A stretch of 64,000 bases of DNA from positions 1-64,000 of the forward strand of contig JAHHQL010000002.1 in the NCBI GenBank assembly GCA_020026415.1, read 5' to 3'. Shown here in pieces: positions 1 to 8,260 of the stretch. The notes beneath the pieces were generated by a model. That model saw only the letters and a list, made by a program, of their open reading frames with translations, searched no databases and was not told the DNA's origin. The stretch's first letter is position 1. The number at the start of each line of letters is the position of its first letter. Position numbers and translations under genes: made by a program. Source of the stretch: Alistipes sp. Its GTDB lineage: Bacteria > Bacteroidota > Bacteroidia > Bacteroidales > Rikenellaceae.

Positions 1-13
1 TGTATATGTGGTG

Positions 14-21
14 CAAAGGTA
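14..21 (-). promoter_or_regulatory. Bacteroidetes -7 box for a gene left of the window
   Basis: On the minus strand this reads TACCTTTG, a perfect TAnnTTTG -7 element. It points out of the window to the left, away from rloB, so it probably drives a gene that is not visible here. The gap between this box and the rloB stop is under 70 bases. Confidence 0.5.
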
Positions 22-88
22 ACGCTTTTTAGGCTTGGTTGTCCTTTTTATTTTCATCGAGGATTGCCCGAACAGACGCTATAAATTG

Positions 89-703
89 TTATTTTATTCC
101 AAGAGCATTTAGCAAAATATGCATTTCGCTAAATGCGCATCCAGTCATTCCTGTCCTTTTTAATGATTTTAATGACTTTCTTGCATTATTTATAGCACAA
201 GTACGATTTCCTTTGGATTTTATAAAGAAAGTGTCCAAATTTTTGTTTTTGAAAAATTTCTCTGTTTTTTCGTAAGATGGAGTATATTTTCTAAGTGCAT
301 TTTGAACCTCATCATAAGAATTGAAGTGACGAGTCGTATATTCAAAATAATACAGAAACCATATTTCGGTACATCTGTACGATTCAATAAATTTTACATA
401 GCAATCTATTCCTTGTCTTTTGTTGATAAAATGTTTTTCATTGTAATTATTTTTTAATTTCTCATATTTGGTTCTATCTTTTTCTTTAGAATCCATATCT
501 ATGATACAATATACTTCATCATATCCTTTATTTTTTGCGGCTATAATTGTCTTCTCTAATTGTTTTAAATTAGATGCTTTTGTTCCCAAGGATTTAGGAA
601 GAATGGATATATTCTGGGACGCAATATCTTTTAAAGATTCGATATAGTATTTTTCAGTTATACCTTCTCCAATTATTGCAATAGTTTTATTAACTCTTTC
701 CAT
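89..703 (-). CDS. rloB: RloB-family TOPRIM-like protein (abortive-infection effector candidate)
   Basis: This 204-residue protein has the TOPRIM-type signature of the RloB family: G-E-G-x-T-E near residues 12-17 (E13, E17) and a D-x-D at D69/D71 after a hydrophobic strand. RloB proteins pair with an AAA ATPase (RloA) in restriction-linked islands and in AbiL-type abortive infection, where the TOPRIM protein is thought to be the nuclease or toxic partner. The ATG lies 3 bases after the stop of the upstream ATPase, and a GGGAGG ribosome site sits inside that gene's last codons, so the two are probably translationally coupled. The gene is far more AT-rich than everything after 2.05 kb, which suggests transfer. 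Family assignment is fairly sure; the defence role is inferred. Confidence 0.82.
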   Translation of the reverse strand: MERVNKTIAIIGEGITEKYYIESLKDIASQNISILPKSLGTKASNLKQLEKTIIAAKNKGYDEVYCIIDMDSKEKDRTKYEKLKNNYNEKHFINKRQGIDCYVKFIESYRCTEIWFLYYFEYTTRHFNSYDEVQNALRKYTPSYEKTEKFFKNKNLDTFFIKSKGNRTCAINNARKSLKSLKRTGMTGCAFSEMHILLNALGIK

Positions 704-706
704 ATA

Positions 707-1951
707 TTAGTCCTCCCAGATTAAGGTTGAACCTAATTTAGGTAAAGCTCCTAATTTACCGATACGATAGGCATTTTCTAATGAAATGTTTTTGTGCAAT
801 CCTAACGAAGACGCATTGTAGGTTTCTGTTTCTCCATTTAACTTATTTTTATCTACAAACCAGATCATATCTCTGCGAATCATCCAATCTTCCGATAAAA
901 TAGGTAGTGTATGTGTTGAGCAGATTAATTGATTTTTTGAATGATTCTCCAAGAATATTTTTAAATAGTGTATTAATAAATCGTAATGTAGAGAATCTTC
1001 GATTTCATCTTTTATACAAACACTTTCCTGATCTTTTAAATCATAGAGCATATAAGCTAATCGGAAGTACATTAAAGTTCCTCTGGATTCTAATTGAGAA
1101 TTAATTTTGAAGGTTTGTTGTGCTGTTGAATGAGTAAAGATAAGGTCGTAGCTAATTTCTTGAAAATTTTTTAAAAAATCTGTTCCTGCAAAAATTTGCT
1201 TCAGTTTGTCGGGGAGTTTTGCGGAATTGGGGATAAGTTCAAAATTGGTAATGTTAAAATCTGCTTTTTTTAGCATTCCCAAAAGCATAGATTTTAGATT
1301 GGGATTTTCAAGTGCTTTTGTTGCAATTTCTATTTCGTTATTATGAGAATTTTCTTCATGGACATTCTTTTTTATCCATTGATATAATTCATTGAGTATT
1401 GGTATATCAATATTAGTTTTGTTGAGTGTCGATAATACAGTATGATTCTTTAGAGTATTTGTTTTTATATTGTTTTTTTCTTGAGCTTTAACAGATATGG
1501 TTGATCCAAATGTAATCTCAATTTGTTTTGTTCGATCATAAAGTTTGGATAAGATACCTCTATCGGTTGTGTACATTAGATTTTCTTCAAGAATTTCATC
1601 TTCATTATAGGATAAGAAATATTTGAATTTTCGTCCGACAGCCCAAAATTCAATAGAAAATTCAGTGGGTTCTCCTTTATGTGTCTCAAAAGGTGTGTAT
1701 AATTTGATTTTTTTATGTTCTTCATATTTAGGGGAAAACATCATCCTCCATAAGACATCAATAGCATATAGTAAATTACTTTTTCCTGAGGCATTTGCTC
1801 CAAAGAAAAAAACTAAACGTAAAAGACGCAGACCAGGTTTTACTTCAACTGAAACTTCATCAAGGTGGGTTTTGTCTGATGTTGCTTCAAATGAAATGGT
1901 CTGTTGTGCTCCAATAGATAAGAAGTTTTTTACAGAAAATGATTGTATCAT
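707..1951 (-). CDS. rloA: RloA/AbiLi-like AAA ATPase
   Basis: A 414-residue SMC/OLD-like ATPase. It opens with the typical F-x-V-x-N-F-x-S-I strand, has a Walker A G-A-N-A-S-G-K-S-N at 51-59, and near the C-terminus an acidic Walker B pair (D315/E316) followed by a C-S-T-H-T switch histidine at about 347. The reading frame opens 21 codons earlier, but the ATG at 1951 gives the normal AAA15 N-terminus and suits a -7 box at 1984-1991. It is the partner of RloB directly downstream. In such pairs the ATPase is expected to sense a phage or DNA signal and control the TOPRIM partner. AT-rich composition supports acquisition as a unit. No restriction-modification gene is visible, though the left flank is cut off. 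Confidence 0.82.
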   Translation of the reverse strand: MIQSFSVKNFLSIGAQQTISFEATSDKTHLDEVSVEVKPGLRLLRLVFFFGANASGKSNLLYAIDVLWRMMFSPKYEEHKKIKLYTPFETHKGEPTEFSIEFWAVGRKFKYFLSYNEDEILEENLMYTTDRGILSKLYDRTKQIEITFGSTISVKAQEKNNIKTNTLKNHTVLSTLNKTNIDIPILNELYQWIKKNVHEENSHNNEIEIATKALENPNLKSMLLGMLKKADFNITNFELIPNSAKLPDKLKQIFAGTDFLKNFQEISYDLIFTHSTAQQTFKINSQLESRGTLMYFRLAYMLYDLKDQESVCIKDEIEDSLHYDLLIHYLKIFLENHSKNQLICSTHTLPILSEDWMIRRDMIWFVDKNKLNGETETYNASSLGLHKNISLENAYRIGKLGALPKLGSTLIWED

Positions 1952-1983
1952 AACTTTTTTGTGTGTTTTTCGTAGGGTTCTTA

Positions 1984-1991
1984 CAAATATA
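1984..1991 (-). promoter_or_regulatory. -7 promoter box for rloAB
   Basis: The minus strand reads TATATTTG, matching TAnnTTTG, about 33 bases upstream of the chosen rloA start. It shows that the host's major sigma factor could transcribe the acquired pair. Confidence 0.55.
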
Positions 1992-2053
1992 GATGATGAA
2001 ATTGTTAAAAACAAATTTTTAATTCATTTTCTTGTTGAGGATAAGTGTCCCGA

Positions 2054-2824
2054 TTATTTATTTTCGCGGGCATTGTCCAACCGCTTCTGACGCTTCTGCA
2101 TGATGTTGATAAACGACGAGCCGATCAGGGCGGTGGGGATGGCGATCATGGCAATGCCTATGAGACTGATGATGCTGCCCAAGAGTTTTCCCAAGGGGGT
2201 GATCGGGTAAATGTCGCCATATCCCGTGGTCGTGAATGTCACCACGGCCCACCACAATCCGTCGCCGATGTTGTTGAAGGCTTCGGGTTGGGCGTTGCGC
2301 TCGATGAAATACATCAGAATGGCGGAAAAGCAGATGATGATAAAACATGCCGTGTAGGCCGTGTAGAGTTCTTCGCGCACCAACAGCAACGCCTCACCGA
2401 TCAGTCGGAACGAGCGTGAGTGACGGATGAGTTTGAAGATGATGAAGATGTACGGCAGGATGATGATGTGCATGACGGGCGTGTCCCAATAGATATAGGA
2501 GAGGACACACGGCAGGATGGCGACAAAATCCACAAAGCCGTAGAACGAGAAGAGGTATTTGAGGCGTGCACGGTGGAGATTCATCGTGGGGCGGATGGCG
2601 GGCGCGATGTAGATGCGCGCGATGTATTCCAAAAGGAAAACGAACGACGAAAGATGCGTGATGCTGAACAACCATCCCTGGTAGGGGCTCAACTCGGAGA
2701 ACGATCCGAGGATGATCGAGGCGATGGAGATGGCGATGGAGATGGCGATGGCGATGAAGAACAGCACGAAATAGTTGGCAAAACGACTTTGCAGAAAACG
2801 GACGACGAGTGCTTGTGTTTTCAT
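2054..2824 (-). CDS. Voltage-gated potassium channel, 6TM
   Basis: This 256-residue membrane protein has six hydrophobic segments and a K+ selectivity filter T-T-G-Y-G-D at about 199-204, preceded by a pore helix with W-W-A-V-V-T. The fourth segment carries basic residues every third position (K131, R134, R137, R140), a classical S4 voltage sensor. The frame extends far upstream to 3613, but that part is antisense to the hydrolase gene. The start at 2824 gives the proper S1 and lies just downstream of a -7 box at 2842-2849. It is followed downstream by the foreign rloAB island. S1 is encoded by a short tandem repeat (see findings). No RCK domain is present. Confidence 0.9.
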   Translation of the reverse strand: MKTQALVVRFLQSRFANYFVLFFIAIAISIAISIASIILGSFSELSPYQGWLFSITHLSSFVFLLEYIARIYIAPAIRPTMNLHRARLKYLFSFYGFVDFVAILPCVLSYIYWDTPVMHIIILPYIFIIFKLIRHSRSFRLIGEALLLVREELYTAYTACFIIICFSAILMYFIERNAQPEAFNNIGDGLWWAVVTFTTTGYGDIYPITPLGKLLGSIISLIGIAMIAIPTALIGSSFINIMQKRQKRLDNARENK

Positions 2825-2841
2825 GGGCAGAATATTTTTGA

Positions 2842-2849
2842 CAAAGGTA
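2842..2849 (-). promoter_or_regulatory. -7 promoter box for the K+ channel gene
   Basis: The minus strand reads TACCTTTG, 17 bases before the channel ATG, which implies a leader of only about ten bases. Confidence 0.6.
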
Positions 2850-2979
2850 CCCTTTTTGCGCGGAAATTGCGGGGTTGAAGGGGGATTATCTTGGGGACGA
2901 AAGGTCGGTTTTTGTGTGGTTTTTGCCTCCGGTCGCAGGGAAAACGGATTTTCAGCGGACGATGTTGTCGGAAATTTTG

Positions 2980-2987
2980 TATTTTTG
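2980..2987 (+). promoter_or_regulatory. -7 promoter box directly abutting the hydrolase start
   Basis: TATTTTTG fits TAnnTTTG and ends only 5 bases before the ATG at 2993. Transcription should start at or within a few bases of the start codon, so the mRNA is probably leaderless or nearly so. No ribosome site is visible. Confidence 0.5.
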
Positions 2988-2992
2988 CAAAT

Positions 2993-3778
2993 ATGAAACT
3001 CACATTTTTGGGAACAGGAACTTCGCAGGGCGTGCCCGTCATCGGGTGCCGTTGCGCGGTTTGTATGTCGGACGATGCACGAGACCACCGTCTGCGCACG
3101 TCGGCCATGGTCGAGATCAACCACCTGAGGTTTGTGATCGACGCAGGGCCCGATTTCCGTTATCAGATGCTGCGGGAAGGGGTCAGTCACATCGACGCCA
3201 TTCTGCTCACGCACGAACACAAGGACCACATCGGAGGTTTGGACGATGTGCGGGCGTTCAATTTCGTGGACTACCCGCGCGAGATTCACCGTGTGGACAT
3301 CTACGCTTCGCCCGAAACGGCTACGGGTGTGCGCAAGGATTTCGACTACGCCTTTGCACGGGACAAATACCGCGGTGTGCCCGAAATCGAACTGCACGAG
3401 ATTGACACTGCCCATCCGTTCCGCGTGAAGGGCATCGAGATCATCCCCGTCGAGGGACAGCACTCGCCGCGATTCCGCGTGACGGGCTACCGCATCGGCA
3501 AGTTGGCCTATCTGACCGACTTCAAACAGATCTCCGAGGAGGAGATCCGCAAGTTGGAGGGGGTTGAGGTGCTGGTGGTTAATGCACTCCGCTTCGAGAG
3601 GCACGATTCGCATTTCAATGTGGCGGAGGCTTTGGAACTGATTCGTCGGGTGTCACCCAAACGCGCCTTTCTGACGCACATGTCGCACGACATCGGACTT
3701 TACACCGTGACGAATCCGACCCTTCCCGAAGGGGTTTCGCTGGCCTACGATCGGCTTACGGTCGAAATTGACGATTAA
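2993..3778 (+). CDS. MBL-fold metallo-hydrolase, PhnP-like
   Basis: A 261-residue metallo-beta-lactamase-fold hydrolase. The N-terminus has a C-x-C-x-x-C cluster (C19, C21, C24) followed by a D-x-R-x-R-T-S segment, as in PhnP-type phosphodiesterases with a structural zinc. The catalytic metal motif H-E-H-K-D-H lies at 74-79, with a later H-M-S-H near the C-terminus. The natural substrate cannot be read from sequence; cyclic phosphate diesters are the family precedent. The ATG at 2993 is preferred over the longer frame from 2891 because it starts the conserved M-K-L-x-F-L-G-T-G-T strand and follows the promoter box directly. The SDR gene follows 18 bases downstream and is probably cotranscribed. 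Confidence 0.88.
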   Translation: MKLTFLGTGTSQGVPVIGCRCAVCMSDDARDHRLRTSAMVEINHLRFVIDAGPDFRYQMLREGVSHIDAILLTHEHKDHIGGLDDVRAFNFVDYPREIHRVDIYASPETATGVRKDFDYAFARDKYRGVPEIELHEIDTAHPFRVKGIEIIPVEGQHSPRFRVTGYRIGKLAYLTDFKQISEEEIRKLEGVEVLVVNALRFERHDSHFNVAEALELIRRVSPKRAFLTHMSHDIGLYTVTNPTLPEGVSLAYDRLTVEIDD

Positions 3779-3796
3779 AATCAAAAGAACTGCAAT

Positions 3797-4615
3797 ATGG
3801 GAAAAACATTGAAAGACAAAGTCGTGGTCATCACGGGTGCCTCGTCGGGCATCGGCCGTGCCATGGGTCACGAATATGCCGCCGAGGGTGCTTGCGTGGT
3901 GTTGGGTGCGCGCAGTGCCGACAAACTTCAGAAGGAGGTCGATGAGATCCGATCCAAAGGCGGTCGCGCCGCCTGCTGTGCGGTGGACGTGACCAAACCC
4001 GAAGAGTGCAAGGCGTTGATCGACACCGCCGTACGCGAATTTGGCGGGATTGACGTCTTGATCTGCAATGCGGGCATCTCGATGCGTGCCATCTTCGATG
4101 ATGTCGATCTGGAGGTACTGCACCGACTGATGGATGTCAATTTCTGGGGTACGGTCAATTGCTGCAAATATGCCCTGCCCTATATTCAGAAGAGCCGCGG
4201 TTCGATTGTCGGCATCTCATCGGTGGCAGGTCTGCACGGACTGCCCGGACGTACGGGTTACTCGGCTTCGAAATATGCCATGACGGGATTCCTCGAAACG
4301 CTTCGTATCGAGAACCTCAAGAAAGGCATTCATGTGATGATCGCCTGCCCGGGATTTACCGCGTCGAATGTCCGTTTCTCGGCACTTACGGCCGACGGAT
4401 CGCAGCAGGGCGCAACCCCGCGCAACGAATCCAAGATGATGACCCCCGAACAGGTGGCGCACATCGTCGAGAAGGGTATTCGTCGTCGCAAACGTCTGTG
4501 TCTGATGGAGATCGAAGGTCGTGCCACGCATTTCGTGAAGAAATTTGCACCGGCGTTCCTCGACAAGATGTTCTATCTGGTCATGTCGCGCGAACCCGAT
4601 TCGCCGTTTAAATAA
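3797..4615 (+). CDS. Short-chain dehydrogenase/reductase (SDR)
   Basis: A 272-residue classical SDR. The cofactor motif T-G-A-S-S-G-I-G lies at 13-20, N-A-G at 91-93, a catalytic serine at 141/142, and Y-x-x-x-K at Y155/K159. A basic residue in the A-R-S segment after the second strand favours NADP(H), by family precedent. The extended C-terminal region after residue 190 is typical of SDRs acting on lipid-like or sterol-like substrates, but the substrate is unknown. It sits 18 bases after the PhnP-like hydrolase and ends at its own intrinsic terminator, facing prs. Confidence 0.88.
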   Translation: MGKTLKDKVVVITGASSGIGRAMGHEYAAEGACVVLGARSADKLQKEVDEIRSKGGRAACCAVDVTKPEECKALIDTAVREFGGIDVLICNAGISMRAIFDDVDLEVLHRLMDVNFWGTVNCCKYALPYIQKSRGSIVGISSVAGLHGLPGRTGYSASKYAMTGFLETLRIENLKKGIHVMIACPGFTASNVRFSALTADGSQQGATPRNESKMMTPEQVAHIVEKGIRRRKRLCLMEIEGRATHFVKKFAPAFLDKMFYLVMSREPDSPFK

Positions 4616-4631
4616 CCCCTTCTTACACAAA

Positions 4632-4666
4632 AATCCCGCCAAGACCTCTCTTGACGGGATTTTTTA
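4632..4666 (+). terminator. Intrinsic terminator of the hydrolase-SDR unit
   Basis: A 12-base-pair stem with one mismatch (AATCCCGCCAAG / CTTGACGGGATT) is followed by six T residues. Confidence 0.85.
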
Positions 4667-4682
4667 TGCGCAGGGGCAAAAG

Positions 4683-4717
4683 AAAACCCCGCTTATTCCA
4701 ACGGATAAGCGGGGTTT
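4683..4717 (-). terminator. Intrinsic terminator of prs
   Basis: An inverted repeat with arms AAAACCCCGCTTAT / ATAAGCGGGGTTTT ends in a T run on the minus strand. It faces the SDR terminator, isolating two convergent units. Confidence 0.85.
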
Positions 4718-4736
4718 TGGATATTTTCGGCGGATC

Positions 4737-5678
4737 TTATTTGAAGAAGATCGACGAAATCTCTTTGTAGTTGTGTACGCGCTCGATGACATCGGCAAAC
4801 AGGTCGGCGATCGAAAGAACCGTAAACTTGTGCAGATCGCGATCGGGGTTCAACGGAATGGTATCGGTACAGATGACCTCCTCCAGTGCGCTGGCGTTGA
4901 TGCGGTCGTAAGCCGGACCCGAAAGCACGGGGTGGGTGATGGCGGCACGTACGCTCTTTGCGCCACGGGCCATCAACATATCGGCTGCCATGCAGATGGT
5001 ACCTGCCGTGTCGATCATATCATCGACGATCAGCACGTTACGTCCCTCGACATCACCGATGGCGGTCATCGTGCCTACGACATTGGGTTTCGCACGCTCC
5101 TTGTGCGAGATGATGATCGGCGTACCGAGCAGTTTGGCGTAGGTGTTGGCACGTTTCGCACCACCCATGTCGGGAGAGGCGATCGAAAGATCCTCGATGT
5201 TGAGGCTCTTGATGTAGGGAACAAAGATGCCGCTTGCATAGAGAGCATCGACGGGAACATCGAAGAATCCCTGTATCTGGTCTGCGTGAAGATCCATGGT
5301 CATGATACGGTCCACACCGGCGGCCATGAGCAGATTGGCGACGAGTTTTGCGCCGATCGGCACTCTCGGACGGTCTTTGCGGTCCTGACGGGCCCAACCG
5401 AAGTAAGGCATCACGGCAACGACCTTATAGGCCGAAGCACGACGGGCGGCATCGATCATCATGAGCAACTCCATGAGGTTGTCCGAAGGCGGGAACGTCG
5501 ATTGGATGATAAATACCGTGCAACCACGAATAGATTCGGTAAAGCAGGGCTGGAACTCGCCGTCGCTGAAACGCACCACTTCCGAATGGCCGAGAGCCGT
5601 TCCGAAACTTGCTGCGATTTTCGTAGCGATGTACTCCGATCCGCTGCCTGCAAAAATTTTAATTTTATGGATAGCCAT
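4737..5678 (-). CDS. prs: Ribose-phosphate pyrophosphokinase (PRPP synthetase)
   Basis: This 313-residue enzyme makes PRPP from ribose 5-phosphate and ATP, feeding purine, pyrimidine, His, Trp and NAD synthesis. Family landmarks are visible: F-S-D-G-E-F, the flexible-loop region Y-F-G-W-A-R-Q-D-R-K, the metal-binding M-D-L-H-A-D-Q-I-Q-G-F-F, and the PRPP loop L-I-V-D-D-M-I-D-T-A-G-T. Length is normal for class I enzymes. A Bacteroidetes -7 box lies at 5702-5709. It is a single-gene unit with its own terminator. Confidence 0.97.
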   Translation of the reverse strand: MAIHKIKIFAGSGSEYIATKIAASFGTALGHSEVVRFSDGEFQPCFTESIRGCTVFIIQSTFPPSDNLMELLMMIDAARRASAYKVVAVMPYFGWARQDRKDRPRVPIGAKLVANLLMAAGVDRIMTMDLHADQIQGFFDVPVDALYASGIFVPYIKSLNIEDLSIASPDMGGAKRANTYAKLLGTPIIISHKERAKPNVVGTMTAIGDVEGRNVLIVDDMIDTAGTICMAADMLMARGAKSVRAAITHPVLSGPAYDRINASALEEVICTDTIPLNPDRDLHKFTVLSIADLFADVIERVHNYKEISSIFFK

Positions 5679-5701
5679 AGTAACGAGGATTTAAGACAAC
5701 A

Positions 5702-5709
5702 CAAATATA
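5702..5709 (-). promoter_or_regulatory. -7 promoter box for prs
   Basis: The minus strand reads TATATTTG, 23 bases upstream of the prs ATG. Confidence 0.6.
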
Positions 5710-5762
5710 GGACAAACCTCCGAGAAAATTCGTTTTTTTTGTGACGAATTATCAACAATTTG

Positions 5763-6356
5763 TTAAACTTCGAGACATTTGCCTATAAAATCGAGTACTT
5801 CGTCGCGTCCCAGAGCCTTCTCCGACGAGGTGACGAACATCGGGGGAAGTTCCTCCCATTCCTCGGCCAGTGCTTTTTTATAATAGGTGACGTTTTTGTT
5901 CCGCTGGTTTTGCGACAACTTGTCGGCCTTGGTGAAGATGATGCCGAACGGTACGCCGCTCTCACCGAGCATACGGATGAATCTCAAGTCGATTTTCTGC
6001 GGTTCGAGCCTGATATCGACCAATACGAACAGAAAGTGCATCTTGCGGCATTTCAACACATAGTCGGTGATGATCTTCGAGAAATCGTCACGGACGGTTT
6101 TCGAGGTGCGGGCGTAGCCGTAACCCGGAAGATCGACCAGATACCATGCCTTGTCGATCAGAAAGTGGTTGATCAGACGTGTTTTGCCGGGCGTACCCGA
6201 CACCTTGGCCAATCCCTCACGGTTGGTCAGCATGTTGATCAGCGACGATTTGCCCACATTACTGCGTCCGATGAAGGCGATGTCCTTCAGATCGTCTTTC
6301 GGCACCTGATTGATTCGCTCGGAGGAGCACTTAAATTCGGCTTTTCGGATTTGCAT
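5763..6356 (-). CDS. engB: Ribosome biogenesis GTPase EngB/YsxC
   Basis: A 197-residue TRAFAC GTPase of the EngB (YihA) family, needed for large ribosomal subunit assembly. The G1 loop G-R-S-N-V-G-K-S-S sits at 30-38, then G2 T-P-G-K-T, G3 D-L-P-G-Y-G, G4 T-K-A-D and a C-terminal S-S motif for G5. The frame opens upstream at 6458, but the ATG at 6356 gives the usual N-terminus and lies 18 bases downstream of a -7 box. The strong hairpin at 6413-6452 separates it from the exported-protein operon. Confidence 0.95.
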   Translation of the reverse strand: MQIRKAEFKCSSERINQVPKDDLKDIAFIGRSNVGKSSLINMLTNREGLAKVSGTPGKTRLINHFLIDKAWYLVDLPGYGYARTSKTVRDDFSKIITDYVLKCRKMHFLFVLVDIRLEPQKIDLRFIRMLGESGVPFGIIFTKADKLSQNQRNKNVTYYKKALAEEWEELPPMFVTSSEKALGRDEVLDFIGKCLEV

Positions 6357-6374
6357 GGTGTGTTCAGTTTGGGA

Positions 6375-6382
6375 CAAAGGTA
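6375..6382 (-). promoter_or_regulatory. -7 promoter box for engB
   Basis: The minus strand reads TACCTTTG, 18 bases before the engB start. Confidence 0.6.
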
Positions 6383-6412
6383 CAAGATTTTTTCGGAATA
6401 CGCCCCTTCGGC

Positions 6413-6452
6413 AAAAAAAAACGGTCGGAATCCGTGTTCGGGTTCCGACCGT
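6413..6452 (-). terminator. Strong terminator of the exported-protein operon
   Basis: A GC-rich inverted repeat (ACGGTCGGAA / TTCCGACCGT core) is followed on the minus strand by about nine T residues. It ends the operon that begins near 14305. Confidence 0.85.
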
Positions 6453-6473
6453 AAACATGTTTCGGATAGGCGG

Positions 6474-8216
6474 TCAGAGTGCGTGTATCTCCCCCTCGGA
6501 GTTCTTGAAGCAGGGCATCGTCATGCCGATCTTGGCATTGATGTAGGTCGGGTCGCACATCACGTATTTCCGGCCTTTGTGGGTGAATGTGTCGCCCGTG
6601 ACAGGCTGCGAGAAACATACGGCGCAGGTGATGTGTCCCACTCCGTTGCTCCGGGCGTTGCCCTTGTAGGTGATCGAGATCATGTCCAGTCCGAGCAGTT
6701 CGCGCACGAGCCACGAGAATACGCCCACGCGATCCTTGCAGTTGTTCTTGCCGTAGTAGAACGACTCCTCGATGAAGAGTTGTTTCTGTCGGGCGAACAT
6801 TTCCTGATCGGTGGCGTAGTCGAAACCGTTCTGCACGAAGTTGAGCAGATAACTTACGGCATCCGTTTCGCTCCTGCCCGCGATCTTGCGGTGAAGAACG
6901 GAAAGCACCTTCTCGGCAAGTCGGTCATCGACTTTTTGGGCGTAATAGACCTCACCGTCGAGCATCGGCAGGCTGAGCATGAGTGCCACTTCGCCGACAT
7001 TGATCTCGGCTTGGAGTTCTTCGCCGAGAAGTTTGCTCATGCGGGTAAATTTCATGGTCTGTGTCATGCCGATGTTCATGTGCTTGTCCAGCGACAGATC
7101 GAGCAATTCGGTGGCGTAGGGTACGTTGTTGTCGTAGGTCTGGAATCCTGCACTCCGCTCGAAATTGTAGCCGAAGATGTAGTGCTTCGTGCCGTTCAGA
7201 TCGAGGTAGGGAATGCCATACACCTTCTGACGGAACGGCAGGAGCAGAACCAGCTGATCCTTGCACAGACCGACCTGTGCGCGGTATTTCAACTGTGCCA
7301 AAAGGAACGCTTGTAAGGCGATACGCTCACTTGGACATTGTTCGTCCGTATAGGCCGCTTCGCTCAGACGTTTGATCAACTGATAGCATCCCCATCCGTT
7401 CAGACGGTGGCTTCGGGTGAAGTCATTCAGATAGGCGATCGACTCTTCATCCATCGTACTCCATTGACTCCATAACTTGCTGAAACTCTGCTCGCAGACT
7501 CGGTTCATTCGCAGGGAGAGATCTTTTCGCCACGGCATTCGTACCTCGTCGCCGAAGAAACTGATATCGAGGTATTGTGAGGCGGAGTTTTTGCCCGGCG
7601 CGGGATGCTCCTCGGAGGGGCGTGCAGGTTCGGGACGGTCGGAAATTCCGGGACGGTCGGGTTTCGGTGCGGGCGCATCGGGATGTTTTGACGGCGTTAC
7701 AGGACGTGGAGCGGGGACGGGACGCGGAGCGATTTCGGGTCGTGGACGCGGTGTGGGACGCGGTGCAATTTTCGAGTCGGGGCGCGGCGTGGGTCTCGGA
7801 CGCACGCCGGCATCCGATTCGGAATGGCGGTGCGGCGTGGGGCGGATACCCGATTCGTGCTGGGGATGCGGTTTGAACCCGTATCGGGGGGTCGCACGCA
7901 GATCCGCAAGGTCGCGCAGACGGTCAAAATCGGGCGTGACCTTCGGCAGCGGAATCGGTCGGGTTTGGGGTGCGATGTCGGGGTTCGGGCGAATAACGGG
8001 CAGGGGGGCTTCCTTCGCCTGATTGACCGAGTAGTCTTTCCATTGTTTTTTCAGAAATTCGACAAACTGTTTGTCGGCCTGTTCCCTGTAATCCGTGTAT
8101 TCGCGTCTGCGCTGCTGTTTGAATTTCTGATATTCTTCTCCATAGTTGTGCTGTGCCGTGGCGGTCAGTGTAACGAACAGAACCGAAATCAGAAGAATGA
8201 ACTTTTTCATGTTCAT
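6474..8216 (-). CDS. Exported protein with proline-rich linker and transglutaminase-like C-terminal domain
   Basis: A 580-residue protein with a clear signal peptide (residues 1-21, ending T-A-T-A-Q). A charged helical stretch runs to about 65, then a long Pro/Arg-rich low-complexity region at 70-208 (repeated R-P-x-P-R-P), then a folded domain. Near the end, C493 in N-N-C-K-D-R, H528 in V-G-H-I-T and D555 in C-D-P-T-Y are spaced like the Cys-His-Asp triad of transglutaminase-like peptidases. That match is by eye and needs a profile search. The linker is suited to spanning peptidoglycan. Start is MNMKK at 8216 or MKK at 8210. It is the last gene of the operon, after a hairpin at 8229-8260, and has no clear promoter of its own. 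Substrate unknown. Confidence 0.7.
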   Translation of the reverse strand: MNMKKFILLISVLFVTLTATAQHNYGEEYQKFKQQRRREYTDYREQADKQFVEFLKKQWKDYSVNQAKEAPLPVIRPNPDIAPQTRPIPLPKVTPDFDRLRDLADLRATPRYGFKPHPQHESGIRPTPHRHSESDAGVRPRPTPRPDSKIAPRPTPRPRPEIAPRPVPAPRPVTPSKHPDAPAPKPDRPGISDRPEPARPSEEHPAPGKNSASQYLDISFFGDEVRMPWRKDLSLRMNRVCEQSFSKLWSQWSTMDEESIAYLNDFTRSHRLNGWGCYQLIKRLSEAAYTDEQCPSERIALQAFLLAQLKYRAQVGLCKDQLVLLLPFRQKVYGIPYLDLNGTKHYIFGYNFERSAGFQTYDNNVPYATELLDLSLDKHMNIGMTQTMKFTRMSKLLGEELQAEINVGEVALMLSLPMLDGEVYYAQKVDDRLAEKVLSVLHRKIAGRSETDAVSYLLNFVQNGFDYATDQEMFARQKQLFIEESFYYGKNNCKDRVGVFSWLVRELLGLDMISITYKGNARSNGVGHITCAVCFSQPVTGDTFTHKGRKYVMCDPTYINAKIGMTMPCFKNSEGEIHAL

Positions 8217-8228
8217 GGAATTGTCGTT

Positions 8229-8260
8229 AAAAAAACAACCTCCGCTTGAGCAGAGGTTGT
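8229..8260 (-). terminator. Intra-operon hairpin with T run (possible attenuator)
   Basis: An 8-base-pair perfect stem ACAACCTC / GAGGTTGT with a ten-base loop is followed on the minus strand by seven T residues. It lies between the 193-residue and 580-residue protein genes. Because no promoter box is visible after it, it may terminate transcription only partly. Confidence 0.7.

Noticed and set aside
2825..3613. N-terminal extension of the K+ channel frame
   Set aside because: This part is antisense to the PhnP-like hydrolase and lies upstream of the channel's own -7 box.
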